Below, one piece after another: positions 39,376 to 54,745 of a stretch of DNA of 64,000 nucleotides. Source of the DNA: Clavelina lepadiformis (taxonomy: Eukaryota; Chordata; Ascidiacea; Aplousobranchia; Clavelinidae); contig NC_135247.1 in assembly GCF_947623445.1 (NCBI RefSeq), forward strand, positions 4,466,501 to 4,530,500, written 5' to 3'. The first letter of the stretch is position 1; every line of letters begins with the position of its first letter. The translations under genes and the position numbers were made by a program. The notes under the pieces are model-generated. The model was not told where the DNA came from and searched no databases. It saw only the letters and a list, made by a program, of their open reading frames with translations.

Positions 39376-40083
39376 TATATATATAGAGTTTACAGTAACG
39401 AAACTGCAGCAGAATTGCTGGAAACATGCAACTTATTTCGGTGAATTTCTAGTGATTGTTGCCATAAAAATGCAAAGACTTCCATTGCATTAATATAATT
39501 ATATACTTGTAATGGAGATTTGTTTTCTGTTCTTCAAATAAACAGCCATTTTGAACTTGTGTTCAACATCCTTTGGGTGAAACAAAGTTGTTTTTCCATT
39601 TGCAATATTTTAAAAAACCTTGTTTTTACATGCATGCAATGTAACATTCACGGTGATGTATTCTGCCAGAAAGAAAAGGGTGTTGAATTTTTGCAGAAAT
39701 TTTTGCCTCTCTTATCCTGAAAACAACTGATCCATCACAAGAAAGTTAAAAAGTTAACTGACCAGTAAATTGTCTGGTACAACAAAATGACATGTTTTGA
39801 ATGCAATTGCAGTTCAACAAATAGAATGTAAAAATTTAAACTATTTTACCATTTGTAATAACGCTTGATACTACAGAAACACAGTCAATGTAAATAAATA
39901 AGTTATAGTGGTTCTCTAATTCTAAATATGATATCGCAAGCATTTGTGTAGCTTGTTTAAAATTTCTGCAATAATATCTACTTCTGATACTATTTTTACT
40001 ATGTATATATACATGTTGCTGAATGCTGATTAATAACTTTAAAGTTTTGTGTAGTTTAAGACATAGCACCTTTATTGTAAGTC
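39376..40083. other. Upstream region of MAP2K7
   Basis: Presumed promoter and 5' UTR. Apart from a short TA run next to the transposon, nothing specific is recognised. Confidence 0.4.
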
Positions 40084-42781
<2,698 letters not shown>

Positions 42782-45705
42782 AGGTTTTTTACTCGTTTAG
42801 TTTTTTAAAGGTGCAATATACTAGACCCATTTTGAAAAGTTTGAAGTCGGGGGCAAGTCCAAAACAAGTTGACCTTAAAACAAAGAACAGTTGTCAGTAC
42901 GTATATTGCAGAAAGCATTTTTTTCTTTTATGTTGTGGTTACAGGCAGTTCTTGCCGTAAATGTATTCACAAAAATGCAAATTCATCGCTTTATTATGAC
43001 GGTCGTTGGAGGTCTAGTTGTTTGGGTCATGTATGAGTAGAATATTTCATATTGCTGGCGAGAAATAGTTATACGTAAAGCGTACTTAACTGCATAACCG
43101 GAATATCTTGCGTTAATTAAGCTTAATCTGGCTTATGGTTTTTTGTATTTTTATAGGTTAATGTAGGTGCTAAGCTACAGCTCACTAAGCTTAGTTTTGG
43201 CTGTTGGCGTTAGCCAAGTCCGGTAGCCGTAATTACGGTAAAACAATCATGCTTCACCAGTACATGTAGACTACTGTTTTCTGTGTCATCCTTATGCTAA
43301 AAATATACACTACCTGCTAGTAATTGCTTACGTACAGACACGCATTCCATTGAAAAACGCGTAAGCTTGCGTACCACTACAGTACTACCATATTTTGTTC
43401 AACCCCATACAGCTTATTGTTTGTACATGTTGATGTCACAATTAGCGCTAAGTATGCGATATAATTCTCCCAAAACTGCTTAACCACTACATATTATTGA
43501 TATTCTTTTCTCCAGTACACGTGCTGAGAACTATTTTTCAATGTAAGGCCAGCTTGTATTTGGACTTGCCCATCACTTTTAAGTTCACTAACTTCTACCT
43601 AGTCAGCACGACTGAATTGCATAGTGCGTGGTAAATTACATGAATGACGTCTGTGCGTGAACCTAGGTTCTTGTATTACGTGTGCTCTGCCGTTTCACGA
43701 GACTTAGCTGCTCTTATTTTGATCCTTGTACAATTGCCATACAGGTTCGTGAGTGCTAAAATCAGTGTTTTTTTGCGTTTTTCTTCTGTTCCCGAGCTCC
43801 ATTCTTAACTATAAATCCATTTAAAACTGCTGGCTTTTGCTGCTCTTTTCTTGATTTGCACGTTTTTACGACCTAAAAGTTTTATGTTTTGTTTTGTGAT
43901 CTTCTGGCGCGCTTTTGTTAAATAAATGTTAGTAGGTGTTTACCAGGGTGTCTTGCAATTACAAAAAGAACGTCCCGTGACGTATATTTAAAATGATATC
44001 ATTCCCAATTCATAAAGAAACGATACGATAAAGATATCATGAACATATTTTGCAATGTAATGTTGAGTGGTTCCATGTCAACATAACTCAGCGTCTTGCT
44101 AACTAGACCAATTATAATTATACTCAAACGAGTAAGCGGTTAAATAGCAATCGTCACAGTCATAATAACATTTTTACTGTAAAACAATTACACTGGACTT
44201 CTTAGCAGGTAGCAAAGTAGATTGCCCTCAACATGTAACCAGTTTGGCCAAAATATCGTGCAAACTGAAATGCCGAACATGAGTTGGATGAAGCGACCTT
44301 TGCCCTCACAGAAAAACAAATGTTTGAAAAAAAACAGGCGAGGATGGACTCTGGCTATGTGCTGGTAGGAAATATTAAAATAACAATAGAAGTATAGATA
44401 CGTGAAGACACACTGAAACATTTTATTAAACGGACGTTTTCGACATATGGGATTGGTCAGTCGAGTGTGCGAAAACACACATATATATCTCAAAATAAAA
44501 TGATTGAAAATGTCCTTTATGTAAAGCTGCCACTTCAGTAGGTTTTCGGGTCATGCCAAATTTGTTCTGCGCATTGTGACGTAGAAGTTTGGCATGACTC
44601 AGCGTAAACTTTCCGCTCGAAAACCTCAGAGTTGCACTCATGTTCAGTGTAAACTTATAAGTTTACAAACTTAACTTACAAAAAAATAAAACGTACAAAC
44701 TTACTGGAAATACAAGGTTTTTGATTGAAAAACTTGCGCTGAATCATGCGACATTTTTACGTCACAATCTCGGAACAAATTTGGCACGACTCTGGCGCCC
44801 GGTGACACGGTGAAGTGAACATATCTACCAACGTTAAACAAGTGACTGAATAGTAACCAGGAAGCCGGTAACCAGCTTCACACTCGCAAAGAAAATTATA
44901 TTTCCTGCGGAAAGCGTTATGACTAGAAGCAAAAGGCATAAACCATATGTCCTGTGCTCTGTTTCGTGGGGTTTTGGCTTTGGCTAAAATCGTGCAAGGA
45001 CTACTTAGTGCGCAGAAGAGGTAGTGTAGCCGATTGTATTCTCTGAATCGAGAGTTAACATTGTGCTTCGCTGGTTAAACGTTATTCGGTCATAACGTTG
45101 GGTAAACAGTTTGAGGATAGTTACTGATTAGCTTGTCTACACCTGTACACGTACTGGTAAGTGGTATTGTTAAGGGCTTTATTAGCCAGTTAGCTAAAGT
45201 CACATGTTCCTGGATGTTGTTATTTATGTTCGTCTAATTGCGTGGGAGGTCATTACTAAGTGCTTGGTGTAAACGCAGATATGATAGACTAAACTATGGT
45301 GTAAAGCAATACATGACGTACACACAGGTTATGACATTTTATTTGTAGTATTTTTAATACATGCATGTAGTCAGACGTCAGATCATGCAATGCCTGTATT
45401 GCCCGTCGAAATTTAGCTCAACCAGCTCAAAGCTATTGATATGGAAACTGCTATATATGTATAAAATAAACGCGGAGGCTACATGATGCAGCCTAATTAC
45501 ATAATTCATAGTTTGCCATACGAAGCTTTAATGACCTGTTAAAAGGTGAAAGCAAACATACCACGTTAGTCACACAGCTTTGTTTGCAGATGAGTGGGTA
45601 TGCTGTAGCCGTATTGGTTATTGGCTAACCTTTCATGTGTTTTACTTCTTTTAAATTTAGCCAGAAAAAGGCATATCATAGTATAACTGCTGCTGCTGTC
45701 TAACC
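42782..45705. other. Intergenic region between MAP2K7 and CRAT
   Basis: About 2.9 kb. The right end holds the CRAT promoter; a pyrimidine-rich acceptor (ttcttttaaatttag, ending at 45660) just before the CRAT ATG suggests a 5' UTR intron. No other gene is recognised. Confidence 0.5.
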
Positions 45706-47604
45706 ATGTTTGGGCCAGTGTTTTGTCCACAGTTGATGAGACGTTCTGTCATGATGGGACTGCAAACAAGAATTCTCAAGCCATGTAGTTCTGAAATACT
45801 GAGGGGCAGGTTCATGGCTCACCAGGAATCACTTCCCAATCTGCCTGTGCCACCTCTAAAGCAGACATTAGATAAATATTTAAAGACTGTGAGACCATTG
45901 GTTGATGATGAGCAGTTTAAAGGAACAGAAAAAATTGTGAAAACTTTTGGAGAAGCACAAGGTCTTGGAGAAACTCTTCAAAGCAGTTTAGAGGAACATG
46001 CTGACCGCAAGGAGAACTGGTTGTCAGATTGGTGGCTGGACTGTGCTTATTTGGAGTCCAGAGCATCTGTTATTATATACTGCAGTCCATCTGTGTCTTT
46101 TCCGCGATATAATTTTACTGGTACCAAAGGCCAAATTTCACAGGCTGCAAAAGTTGTAGCTGCTATTTTAAATTATAAGGTTGCTATTGATAATGAGAAT
46201 TTATCCATAGACCGAATGGGAAAGGCTCCACTTTGTATGGATCAGTATTATCGTATTTTGTCATCCTGTCGCATACCAGGGTTGAACAAGGATTCCTCTG
46301 AGTGTTATGCTCGCTCCTGGAGACCACCAAGGCATATTTTGATCATTCATAACAACCATTATTTTGAATTGGATGTTTATCATGAAGATGGATCACCTCT
46401 AAGTGCCCAGGATTTGGAATTGCAGCTTAACAAGATAGTGACTTCATCACAAGAACCAGGAAAAGCAATTGGTCTCCTCACAGCTCGTGATCGTGATAGC
46501 TGGGGCAGAGCATATCATACTCTTAACAAAGATCAACAAAATCACAATAGTTTCCATTCCATTCACCGAGCCATATTTGCTCTTTGCTTAGACCAGGAGT
46601 CTCCATTTGTTCCAGATGATCAATGGAGGAGTGATCTCAGTGGAAGATGCTTGCATGGTGGTGGAAGTAAATTAAATTCAGGAAATCGATGGAATGACAA
46701 AACAATACAAATGATAGTGGACAAAAACGGCGGTGTCGGTCTCTTGTATGAACATTCTCCTGCCGAGGGACCACCAATAGCGGCAATGTTAGATTATGTT
46801 TACAAACATTGTGAAAACCTGGGGCAACAGCATACAACCTCGTCTTCCCTGCCTGAGCCAAAAGAGTTACTCTTTAACATCCCGGAGGAAGTAAGCAAGG
46901 AAATAGAGCAAGCTGGCAAGGAAATAGATGCCATGATTGAAAACCTAAACCTAACTGTGGTTGAGTTCAAAGAATTTGGCAAAAATTTTATCAAATCTCA
47001 AAAGCTTAGCCCTGATTCATTCATTCAAATTGCATTTCAACTAGCCTACTATCGCTTACACAGAAAAGCCCCTGCAACGTATGAGAGTGGGTCACTGAGG
47101 CAGTTTCGTTTGGGCAGAACTGACACCATTAGATCTTGCTCAACAACGTCAGATGAGTTTGCAAAAGCTGTTGTTGAAAACAAGTTTACAAAAAGTGACC
47201 TTGCACAAAAGTTGAGAGATGCTATAGCAGCCCACAAGCACTATACAATTGATGCTGTCGATGGAAAAGGTATAGATCGTCATCTTCTTGGCTTAAAGCT
47301 AACAGCTATTAAGTCTGGCAAAGAGGTGCCTGATTTGTTTCTGGATGATACGTACAAAAGAGCAATGAGCTTCAATCTATCAACCAGTCAGGTCCCATGT
47401 CAAGCTGACCTAAGTATGGCTTTTGGACCAGCAGTGGCAGAAGGCTATGGCATTTGCTACAATCCGAAGGCTGACCACATTATTTTATCAGTTTCATCAT
47501 TTAAAGACAATCCAGACTATGATGTTCATGTGTTTCAAAGAGAATTGTTCTCAACCTTTCGGGAAATGCGAGATATGCTCTTATCAACTTCTTCAAAATT
47601 ATAA
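45706..47604 (+). CDS. CRAT: Carnitine O-acetyltransferase, single coding exon
   Basis: A 632-residue uninterrupted frame. The enzyme transfers acetyl groups between CoA and carnitine, buffering acetyl-CoA in mitochondria and peroxisomes. Order: a basic N-terminal segment (about residues 1-36, Arg/Lys-rich with few acids, compatible with a mitochondrial presequence), then LPNLPVPPLKQTLDKYL (the family start), ENWLSDWWLDCAY, PLCMDQYYRILSSCRIPG, LHGGGSKLNSGNRW, the catalytic histidine in YEHSPAEGPP (His350), ATYESGSLRQFRLGRTDTIRS, HLLGLKL, and STSQVP. The C-terminus is SKL, a canonical type 1 peroxisomal signal, so dual targeting is likely. ATG at 45706 keeps the presequence; the Met before AHQESLPN could give a peroxisome-only form. 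Similarity to CRAT exceeds that to choline acetyltransferase or CPT enzymes. An intronless coding region is unusual here. Confidence 0.92.
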   Translation: MFGPVFCPQLMRRSVMMGLQTRILKPCSSEILRGRFMAHQESLPNLPVPPLKQTLDKYLKTVRPLVDDEQFKGTEKIVKTFGEAQGLGETLQSSLEEHADRKENWLSDWWLDCAYLESRASVIIYCSPSVSFPRYNFTGTKGQISQAAKVVAAILNYKVAIDNENLSIDRMGKAPLCMDQYYRILSSCRIPGLNKDSSECYARSWRPPRHILIIHNNHYFELDVYHEDGSPLSAQDLELQLNKIVTSSQEPGKAIGLLTARDRDSWGRAYHTLNKDQQNHNSFHSIHRAIFALCLDQESPFVPDDQWRSDLSGRCLHGGGSKLNSGNRWNDKTIQMIVDKNGGVGLLYEHSPAEGPPIAAMLDYVYKHCENLGQQHTTSSSLPEPKELLFNIPEEVSKEIEQAGKEIDAMIENLNLTVVEFKEFGKNFIKSQKLSPDSFIQIAFQLAYYRLHRKAPATYESGSLRQFRLGRTDTIRSCSTTSDEFAKAVVENKFTKSDLAQKLRDAIAAHKHYTIDAVDGKGIDRHLLGLKLTAIKSGKEVPDLFLDDTYKRAMSFNLSTSQVPCQADLSMAFGPAVAEGYGICYNPKADHIILSVSSFKDNPDYDVHVFQRELFSTFREMRDMLLSTSSKL

Positions 47605-49732
47605 GTTGGTGTGCAACTGAAGTTTATTTCTCTATAGTTCTATATAGATAATTAGTTTAATTTCTCTCGTTTTCTTTTTTATTATAATTGTCATGTTTAT
47701 CTTAAGATTATAGTTTTGCTGAAAAATTATTTATATAACAATCATTTGAGGTGTTTTAGTGGTACTTGAAATTTTTTGCAGTCATTGGATAGTAGATACT
47801 TTTTCCAGTGTTTCAATGTCTATACTAGCACCGTGAAAAGATGGCTAAGAGTTCATAGTGACGTCAAATATATTGTAGAACGGTTACAGGCACTAATTGT
47901 TTTTGATTGACAAAAATCTTATGCTGTATTTAAGGATGTTTTTTTGTCATGCAGAAATTTGATTGTGACAAAGCAGTTTGCTTCAATGTTATGCCATATG
48001 CGCAATTAAGTAAAATTGTGTATTCCAAACATATCCATAAAAATATTTACTAATGATATACTTAAAACATGATATTTTTTCTCCTTACGGGTTAATGTAT
48101 TATGTCTATATGTGGTATACAATTTAATACAAAACGTTGCTTCATTTTATACTACTTAAATTCATTTAAATGTTGATGGCATTAATGGATTGCAGTTTGT
48201 ACCTTAAGCAATTGTTATAACACCAGTAAAACTATGTTCTAGTTTACGAACCTTATATATGGGTCTTACACGCAATGTGAAGATTTTGGCTCAATTTAGA
48301 ATACTATTCTTACGAAGGCTATATGCAAGATTTAGTCAAAACCATCACCTTGTTCAAAGCAATGTCTATGTCAATTATGAGTCCTATGCAAAGCAAAATA
48401 CATTAATACATTGAGTATTTCTGTTGCAGAGTTTTTGGTCTTGCTTGTAGTAGATTACACTTTTTTTGGATCTCACTAAAAGGCTGAAATGAAGAAAACA
48501 GGCCTAGAATTATTGTTTTTCGTCTCTGACTTTTAGTGTGTCCTTTTTTTAATTTCGAGTGATTGTCTCGATATCTCATACGTTATACCTGCTTTTGTAT
48601 AATACACTGACTGAACAGATTGTATTCTTATAAACATTGCTACTCTGATCGCTCTCGGCAAGACATCACTTTGATTTTCAGAAGAAAAATATAAGTGTGT
48701 CTTACGTGTTTCATTAATTGCATTTTGTTTTTCTGTATCACAAAATAATCGTCTTTTATCAGACGCTCTTTAGATACGTCATGGTATGTCTGTGTTTCCA
48801 CTAATGAAGTAAATTCCAGTTAGCCCGATTTGCGGACCAGGAGAAACTTCACATTGTCTATATAATAGCATAACGTTTTCGTTTCACGATAGTCTCACTG
48901 TTTAAGCTACGCAACAATATTCTCAGTACCTTACTAATTGTACCTTACAAGTCATCAACGTCTGCTTGTAGCATAAACCAAACCTGCATAGCTAACTTTC
49001 GCCTACTTGAATTTCGCTTGTGTAGAGCGAGATGACAGCACTACACGGGCTGTAACATCTGAAGATGAAGAGAGAAATTCTATCGCTATGTAAAGATGAA
49101 ATAGAAAGGACTTGTACGTGGTACATGAGAAAATCACTTAATATAGGCTAATATTTAGGAAGTTTCCATTTTTAGCATAAGGTAATTAACTTGGTCCAGC
49201 ATGCCTCCTTAGGTCGCCCAAGAATTAAGTATTGATTTTTGAGCAAAAGCGCAGTTATTGTAATGAATAACTAAGAATTCCGTCTACCGAAAATAACCAT
49301 CACACGCAGTAGATGTTGTTTGAGCAATTAGCACGCTACAGGTCTTATTTGATTGGCTTGATGCGTTTTATTAAACAGAATCGAATAGAAGAATATTCAG
49401 CAACGTTTAGTTATAAAGGAACATCCTGAGTTTTACTACATTACCACATTCTATAACAGATTGAAATAGATAGACTCAAAGCGATTCAATTAAAAAAAAA
49501 TTTGCATTATAACGTCAAAACGTCGGATAACCGTAGTGTATAATATCGCTACCAACATATATATGTAAACGTATGTCCATGTAGATCAAACCAGATATTA
49601 GTACCCAAATATACAATTAGTCATACGACGTAAAAGCTTTACGGCAGACAAGTGACTGAGGTAAAAATTCGATCTGAATAAGAATTACATTGAATGAAGT
49701 GCAAAATTATTTAGTCAAGTAAAATGTTTTTC
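47605..49732. other. Convergent intergenic region between CRAT and ACADM
   Basis: Holds the 3' UTRs of CRAT (+) and ACADM (-). AT-rich, with no other feature recognised. Confidence 0.5.
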
Positions 49733-52700
49733 TTATAAGTATTTCTTGACGTGCTCTCTTCCGATAATCAAACGTTGAATCTGGGCTGTGCCCTCGTATA
49801 TCTGGAAAACAATAGGGTGTGAATATAGTTCACCGGATCATACAATTGGACAGATAACACATAGAGTAACGAAAAACACTATCTTCGCCAACCTGGTAAA
49901 TTTTTGCGTCCCTCATAAGTTTCTCAACCGGATATTCGGAATTATATCCGTTTCCGCCAAATATCTGCACGGCGTCCGTTGCGCACTTGTTACCAATATC
50001 GGCACAAAATGCCTGCAAAAAAGTAGTTCAAGGTGATACTCACATCCAAGTTTTTACAACACTCACCGTACGATCATCGCTGAAAATTGCAAGAAGGAAA
50101 ATGCAATATAATTTTAACATGAAGTCGAGTTTAAGATGCTTTAATTTTTACTTTTCACGCGCCATTTAATTTCGTTGCTTGCAATGTTAAAACACCATAA
50201 GCTGGAAGGTTAACAATATTACAAACCTTTGATATTGAGGCATAGTATGTGTTTTTTTGGCCATTGTCAATCGTCCAGGCTGCCCTCCAAACGGCAAGTC
50301 GGCCAATTTCAATGTTCATAGCCATCTCTGCCAACATGAACAGAACTGCTTGGTGCTGAAAAAAATTAAAAGGGTCTGATATATTTGGAATGACCGTCAG
50401 AAATTTTGCGATAAAAAGAAGAATTTGTCTATCGTGAATGGTGCTGCAATAACTTTTCACAGTACATTAGGCAGGTGAAACCTCCAACCTCATATTGATT
50501 TGTTGATATCACTAATTTTCTTATGAAGACACTCAGTTAATATAATATATATATATATATATACATATAATGGAAAACTCTACTGAATCCTTAAACAATT
50601 ACCAAATAGTATTACATGAAATTATAACATAAATACTTCAATAAATTAAAAGGTAAAAAACAAAACAAGCAAATAATGATGATTCAATCAATGAATAACA
50701 TACAAGAACAAACCTGTACAATTGGTACACCCATTGTTTTTCGTTCCAATGAGTACTTTGTCGCTTCATCCAACGCTCTTTGAGCAAGACCAATAGCCCC
50801 TACTCCGACTGCTGGCCTAGTTCTAAAATACACAAAAACTTGTATCAATACGACTTGCTGAAGACATGAACTGTGGTTGTAATGTAATGCATACAAGTAG
50901 GTGAAATACTATACCATTAAACTAATTGCATTTATTTATTAAACTATCAACGCCATTGATAACTCAAGTTAAAAGTTTAACAATTCGACCACAAAAAGCA
51001 AATTAATAAATTACGTACTTGTCAAAAGCACCCATGGCAATTCTAAAACCAAAACCTTCACCTCCTAAGACGTTTTCGGCAGGAACTACAACATCTTCAA
51101 AGGTCACACCTCGTGTATCGGAACAGCGCTGGCCCATATTTAGTTCCTTTACAAAGAATGTTTTGCCCTCAAATTTCTATAAAAAAAACTTATAAGTATA
51201 GTAACCAGAGCTGCTTTACTCAAGTAAAGTACTCAACTCAACACTACTGATAAATTATAAGGTTTTCGATATTTGAATTTACTTGAGTAGTTTTTAATTA
51301 ATATTTGCAAATGGAAATCCTAAGGGTTTTGCTTCCTTTTATTTTGCCATGAAATTGTTCAGGTACAGGCTAAAAGTTTCCAAGCACTTGTACTTGAGTA
51401 ATTCGACAATATACTTTGAATGCATAATTAGTACTCATATATGTGTAAACCTTAGTTTGTAGCTGACGTTACACTCCAAGGATAGTGACTGATATAAGTT
51501 AACTTATAATTCAACATCATGATGTGTCTAATTTCAACAAATTTCTAGATTAACTTAATAAAAACTTTGTGGGCAGTAAAAATTGTCAAAACAGCATTTC
51601 AATTTAATCGTTATTCACAAATTCCAGCAAACTTGACAGGCAATTCATTTTGTAATCTTACTTGCAACTATAAATGGCATTAAATTCCAAAAAACTCTCT
51701 GTAATGTTTAACTCACTTTTTTACCAAGAACAATGCCTGGTGTGTCGGCATCCACAATAAAACCTGTCAGGGACTTCGAAGCCGGAACCTTGGGGTCTGA
51801 TTGGGTTCACGCAAGTACAAAAAACCTGTAACACAAATTTATTGGGATGTTGTGAAATTACTCTCGTTATTTTTCCAATACCATACACTCATACTTGTCT
51901 GATTACCGATAACAGTTCATATGGATATTTTTTAATCTCAATTTAAAGCAATCATACCAATTTGCAACCCCCGCATTTGTGATCCACATTTTCTGGCCAT
52001 TTATGACATATTCGTTTCCTTTCTTCACGGCAAGTGTTTTTATGGAGGCAACATCAGAACCACATCCTGGTTCTGTTACGCAATAGGCCTAATCAACACC
52101 AATAGTTAACACTAGAAGGACGGCAATTTTCGTATACCTAGAAGGACGGAGTGCGTCAATTGACGCAAAAGGTCAAAACGGCACAAATCTAACGTTTTTT
52201 GTTGAGAAAACTGTGCTGTTGCTCCGAAAAAACTATTTCTATCGCATGTCCGCTTTGTGCATTTTAATTAACAAAAGCAATCGCATTGAAAATACAAGCC
52301 TCAGTTTGAAGCAACGCTTGAAACCAGTGAACACTTATAAGTCCATACTCAAAAATACTTTTCCTAAGCACACGATTTGCACTTTCTGGTAGCACATCGC
52401 CCACATACCACTTTCTTACAGTCTTGGCAACTTTCGGTGGTACGATTTCTGCACTTTGAGGTAGCGCAGGTAACGCGTTGTTTGACAACTGGATTGGTAA
52501 TCGTGGTACTGGGGCCGCAACCGCCTTCTGCTAGATGTTTGCGAGTAATTGCTTCCACACTTCCGGTAAGCTCTTCTGCTATCTTTTGTATATATTCTCT
52601 GCGACTGATCTTGCTCTGGCAGACGTGTTTGTAGATAATCCAGCTGTTGATAAGAGCTGTACAACTACATTGTAAAATACATGCACCGGCCATCGTCTGC

Positions 52701-54745
52701 TTGCTGCTTTGACCGAGTACAACCGTGCCATTTATCGAAAACGTCGACTCCCACTTTTGTCTCATTATATAATGAGGTGTATGTGTAATGAGGTGTAGGT
52801 GTATATATAATGAGAAACCTGTCTCTTGCCATGGTTTGGGAAAACATCGGACATCCCGACGACTTCCTCCGCTACTCTTTGTCCACACCTCAAACTAAAA
52901 CACTGTTCTTCCTTTTCAGCTGGAAGTGCTATCTCACACCTCTGTGCTGGCAGCTGTGACCTAATTCGATAAACCTGTAATTATCAGCAGAAAGAAAACA
53001 ATGCTCTCTATTGCGAGAACTGGTTTTTGTACTGTGAAGTAACAATGCGTCAATTCATGCACCCCGTCCTTCTAGGTAGTGACCACGTTAATTATCTCTA
53101 CCGGTAAAATAAAAACTTCATATTCATGGGTTAGTTACCTAACACTAATGTAGGAAAAGTCAGGAAATATCACGGTTGTGAGATGCACCACTTAAAAGTT
53201 ATAGATGCACTTAGGTTGAAAATGCGTCAATTGACGCGCCCCGTCCTTCTACTGTTAAGTAAAGTAAAGCAAAAAGACATTAGAAATTGGATTGTGATCA
53301 TAACCATACGACTTACACATGATAAAGGTTCCTCAACCATTCTACCCAAATATTTTTTCTTTTGTTCATGATTTCCAGCAAAAATAACCGGAGCTTCCTG
53401 CAAACATTCAAGCACTTTACATGCTTATTTACAATTCACAGTTTAAGAAAATTGATGTTAATTAAGCGATAATATTCCAAACCAACCCCCAGATCATTTG
53501 CAAGAATAGCTGTGGATATCCCAGTGCAACCATAAGCCAACTCCTCACCAATGACAGAGGCCTCCAAAGCGCCAAGTCCTAATCCACCTACCAAGTCATA
53601 TTTTGTATTGCTTGTATACTAACAAAGTAAACATAATAGAAGCAGTATTGTAAGTAAAAAAGGGTTTTCATATCAAGATAATGAAGAGTTACCATATTCT
53701 TCTGGTATGTCAAGGTTAACAAATCCCAGCTCCCACGCTTTTTTTACAATTTCTGTCGGATATTCTCCAGTTTTGTCCAGTTCTGCCGCAACGGGCATTA
53801 TTTCCTCACGACAGAATCTTCTTGCACTTTCTTGGAAATTTAGCTGATCTTGTGTGAGTTCTGTATAGATTTTAAATCACATTAGCAAAGTCAAAAGTTG
53901 AACAATACTTGAGGTGTGATAAATAAAGATAGGTATAAGCTGAAGGTAAAAAAATGAAGTATAAGTGCTAGTTATAAACTAAGGACTTTATTATACTACA
54001 TCAAAATTTAGATAAATCAACTTGTGGTCACCAAAAGATATTCCCAAGCCTCCTTGTTTCGCATCCGCTGTTGATTCTACGCTATAACTTCGTAAAGAAA
54101 TTTCAGTGGAAACACACGATTGTGGTTTGAATGTCAATGATTTTATTGAAGCTCCACTACGAACAACCTGGAAATACTTCCGATGTAGCGCAGTAATGTT
54201 TTAACCTAAATCTCAGCTACTTTGCTTTTAATATAATATGAAACACATGCTCAGACTTTTCATGTACAGCCATATTTATTACCCAGGAAAGACTTTGAGG
54301 AAGTAGATATAATGCTTTTAAATTGCAGCGTACACCAGATAACTAACTTTGTAGTGTGCACAGACCATATTTCAGATGTAATTATTTTGGTACAATACAA
54401 GGTGATTAGGGTGGATATGTCACATGCACTTTGCAAACTCAGCAGTCCAGCAAAGGCAGTGACAATGGTGATAGGTTAATGTCAGCATACATCATTACTT
54501 TGTGGTTAAGCTTAAATGAGAAATTTAATTTTCAACTGAAAGGTCTAAGCATCAATTAAGCAATAATAATACAAGATACATGAGTGATCAGAACTTAAGC
54601 GGAGAGGACAATATGTAAATGAGTTTTATAAAACAGTACAGTACAAAATCATATAATTTCTGATTAAAATTTGTACAAATATTTAAACAATGGACAATGA
54701 AATCTATAATAAGTCTACCTTGTTTATACTTGCACGTAGCATCAT
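49733..54745 (-). CDS. ACADM: Medium-chain acyl-CoA dehydrogenase, with an in-frame TGA in exon 7
   Basis: Twelve exons in phase, 435 codons: 54719-54745, 54032-54167, 53693-53860, 53487-53587, 53317-53397, 51958-52088, 51717-51825, 51019-51146, 50714-50822, 50227-50355, 49893-50012, 49733-49801. The enzyme starts mitochondrial beta-oxidation of medium-chain acyl-CoAs using FAD and passes electrons to ETF. Exon 1 (MMLRASINK) and exon 2 form a basic, acid-poor transit peptide. Recognisable blocks: [97 protein letters not shown], and the catalytic Glu in [10 protein letters not shown]. Codon 221 is TGA (51807-51809) where the family has Arg in the LAR motif. Everything around it is intact, so this is one CGA-to-TGA transition: a null allele, a sequencing error, or a recently inactivated gene. 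A piggyBac relic lies in intron 5. Confidence 0.93.
50541..50572. repeat. (AT)n microsatellite
   Basis: Alternating AT run in ACADM intron 9. Confidence 0.8.
51208..51420. repeat. Diverged copy of the CAGAGCTGCTTTA repeat family
   Basis: Begins CAGAGCTGCTTTACT followed by CAAGTAAAGTACT, matching the start of the element at 55181, and contains CTTGTACTTGAGTAATT near its right side. It lies in ACADM intron 7. Confidence 0.5.
52106..53258 (-). mobile_element. piggyBac-family element inserted in ACADM intron 5
   Basis: The element is 52110-53254, flanked by TTAA at 52106-52109 and 53255-53258, the piggyBac target. Termini are inverted: CACTAGAAGGACGG at the left and CAGTAGAAGGACGG read in from the right. 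Each end carries a second subterminal copy of CTAGAAGGACGG (left near 52139, right near 53070) and a GCGTCAATTGACGC palindrome or a derivative of it. The interior holds a broken transposase C-terminus on the minus strand. The element is far shorter than an autonomous piggyBac (about 2.5 kb), so most of the catalytic region is gone. Confidence 0.85.
52364..52847 (-). pseudogene. piggyBac transposase C-terminal remnant
   Basis: On the minus strand a fragment with [10 protein letters not shown], then in another frame [25 protein letters not shown] and a Cys-rich tail ([17 protein letters not shown], then [12 protein letters not shown]). This fits the end of the catalytic domain plus the Cys-rich C-terminal domain of piggyBac transposases. 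The conserved parts fall in different frames, so at least one frameshift is present. The N-terminal and most catalytic sequence is missing. Confidence 0.75.

Noticed and set aside
51807..51809. TGA in ACADM as selenocysteine
   Set aside because: The family has Arg at this position, ACADM is not a selenoprotein, and a CpG transition explains the change more simply.
52364..52888. Minus-strand Cys-rich frame as a host RING or zinc-finger gene
   Set aside because: It lies between TTAA-flanked inverted repeats and matches the Cys-rich tail of piggyBac transposase, with catalytic-domain fragments upstream in other frames.
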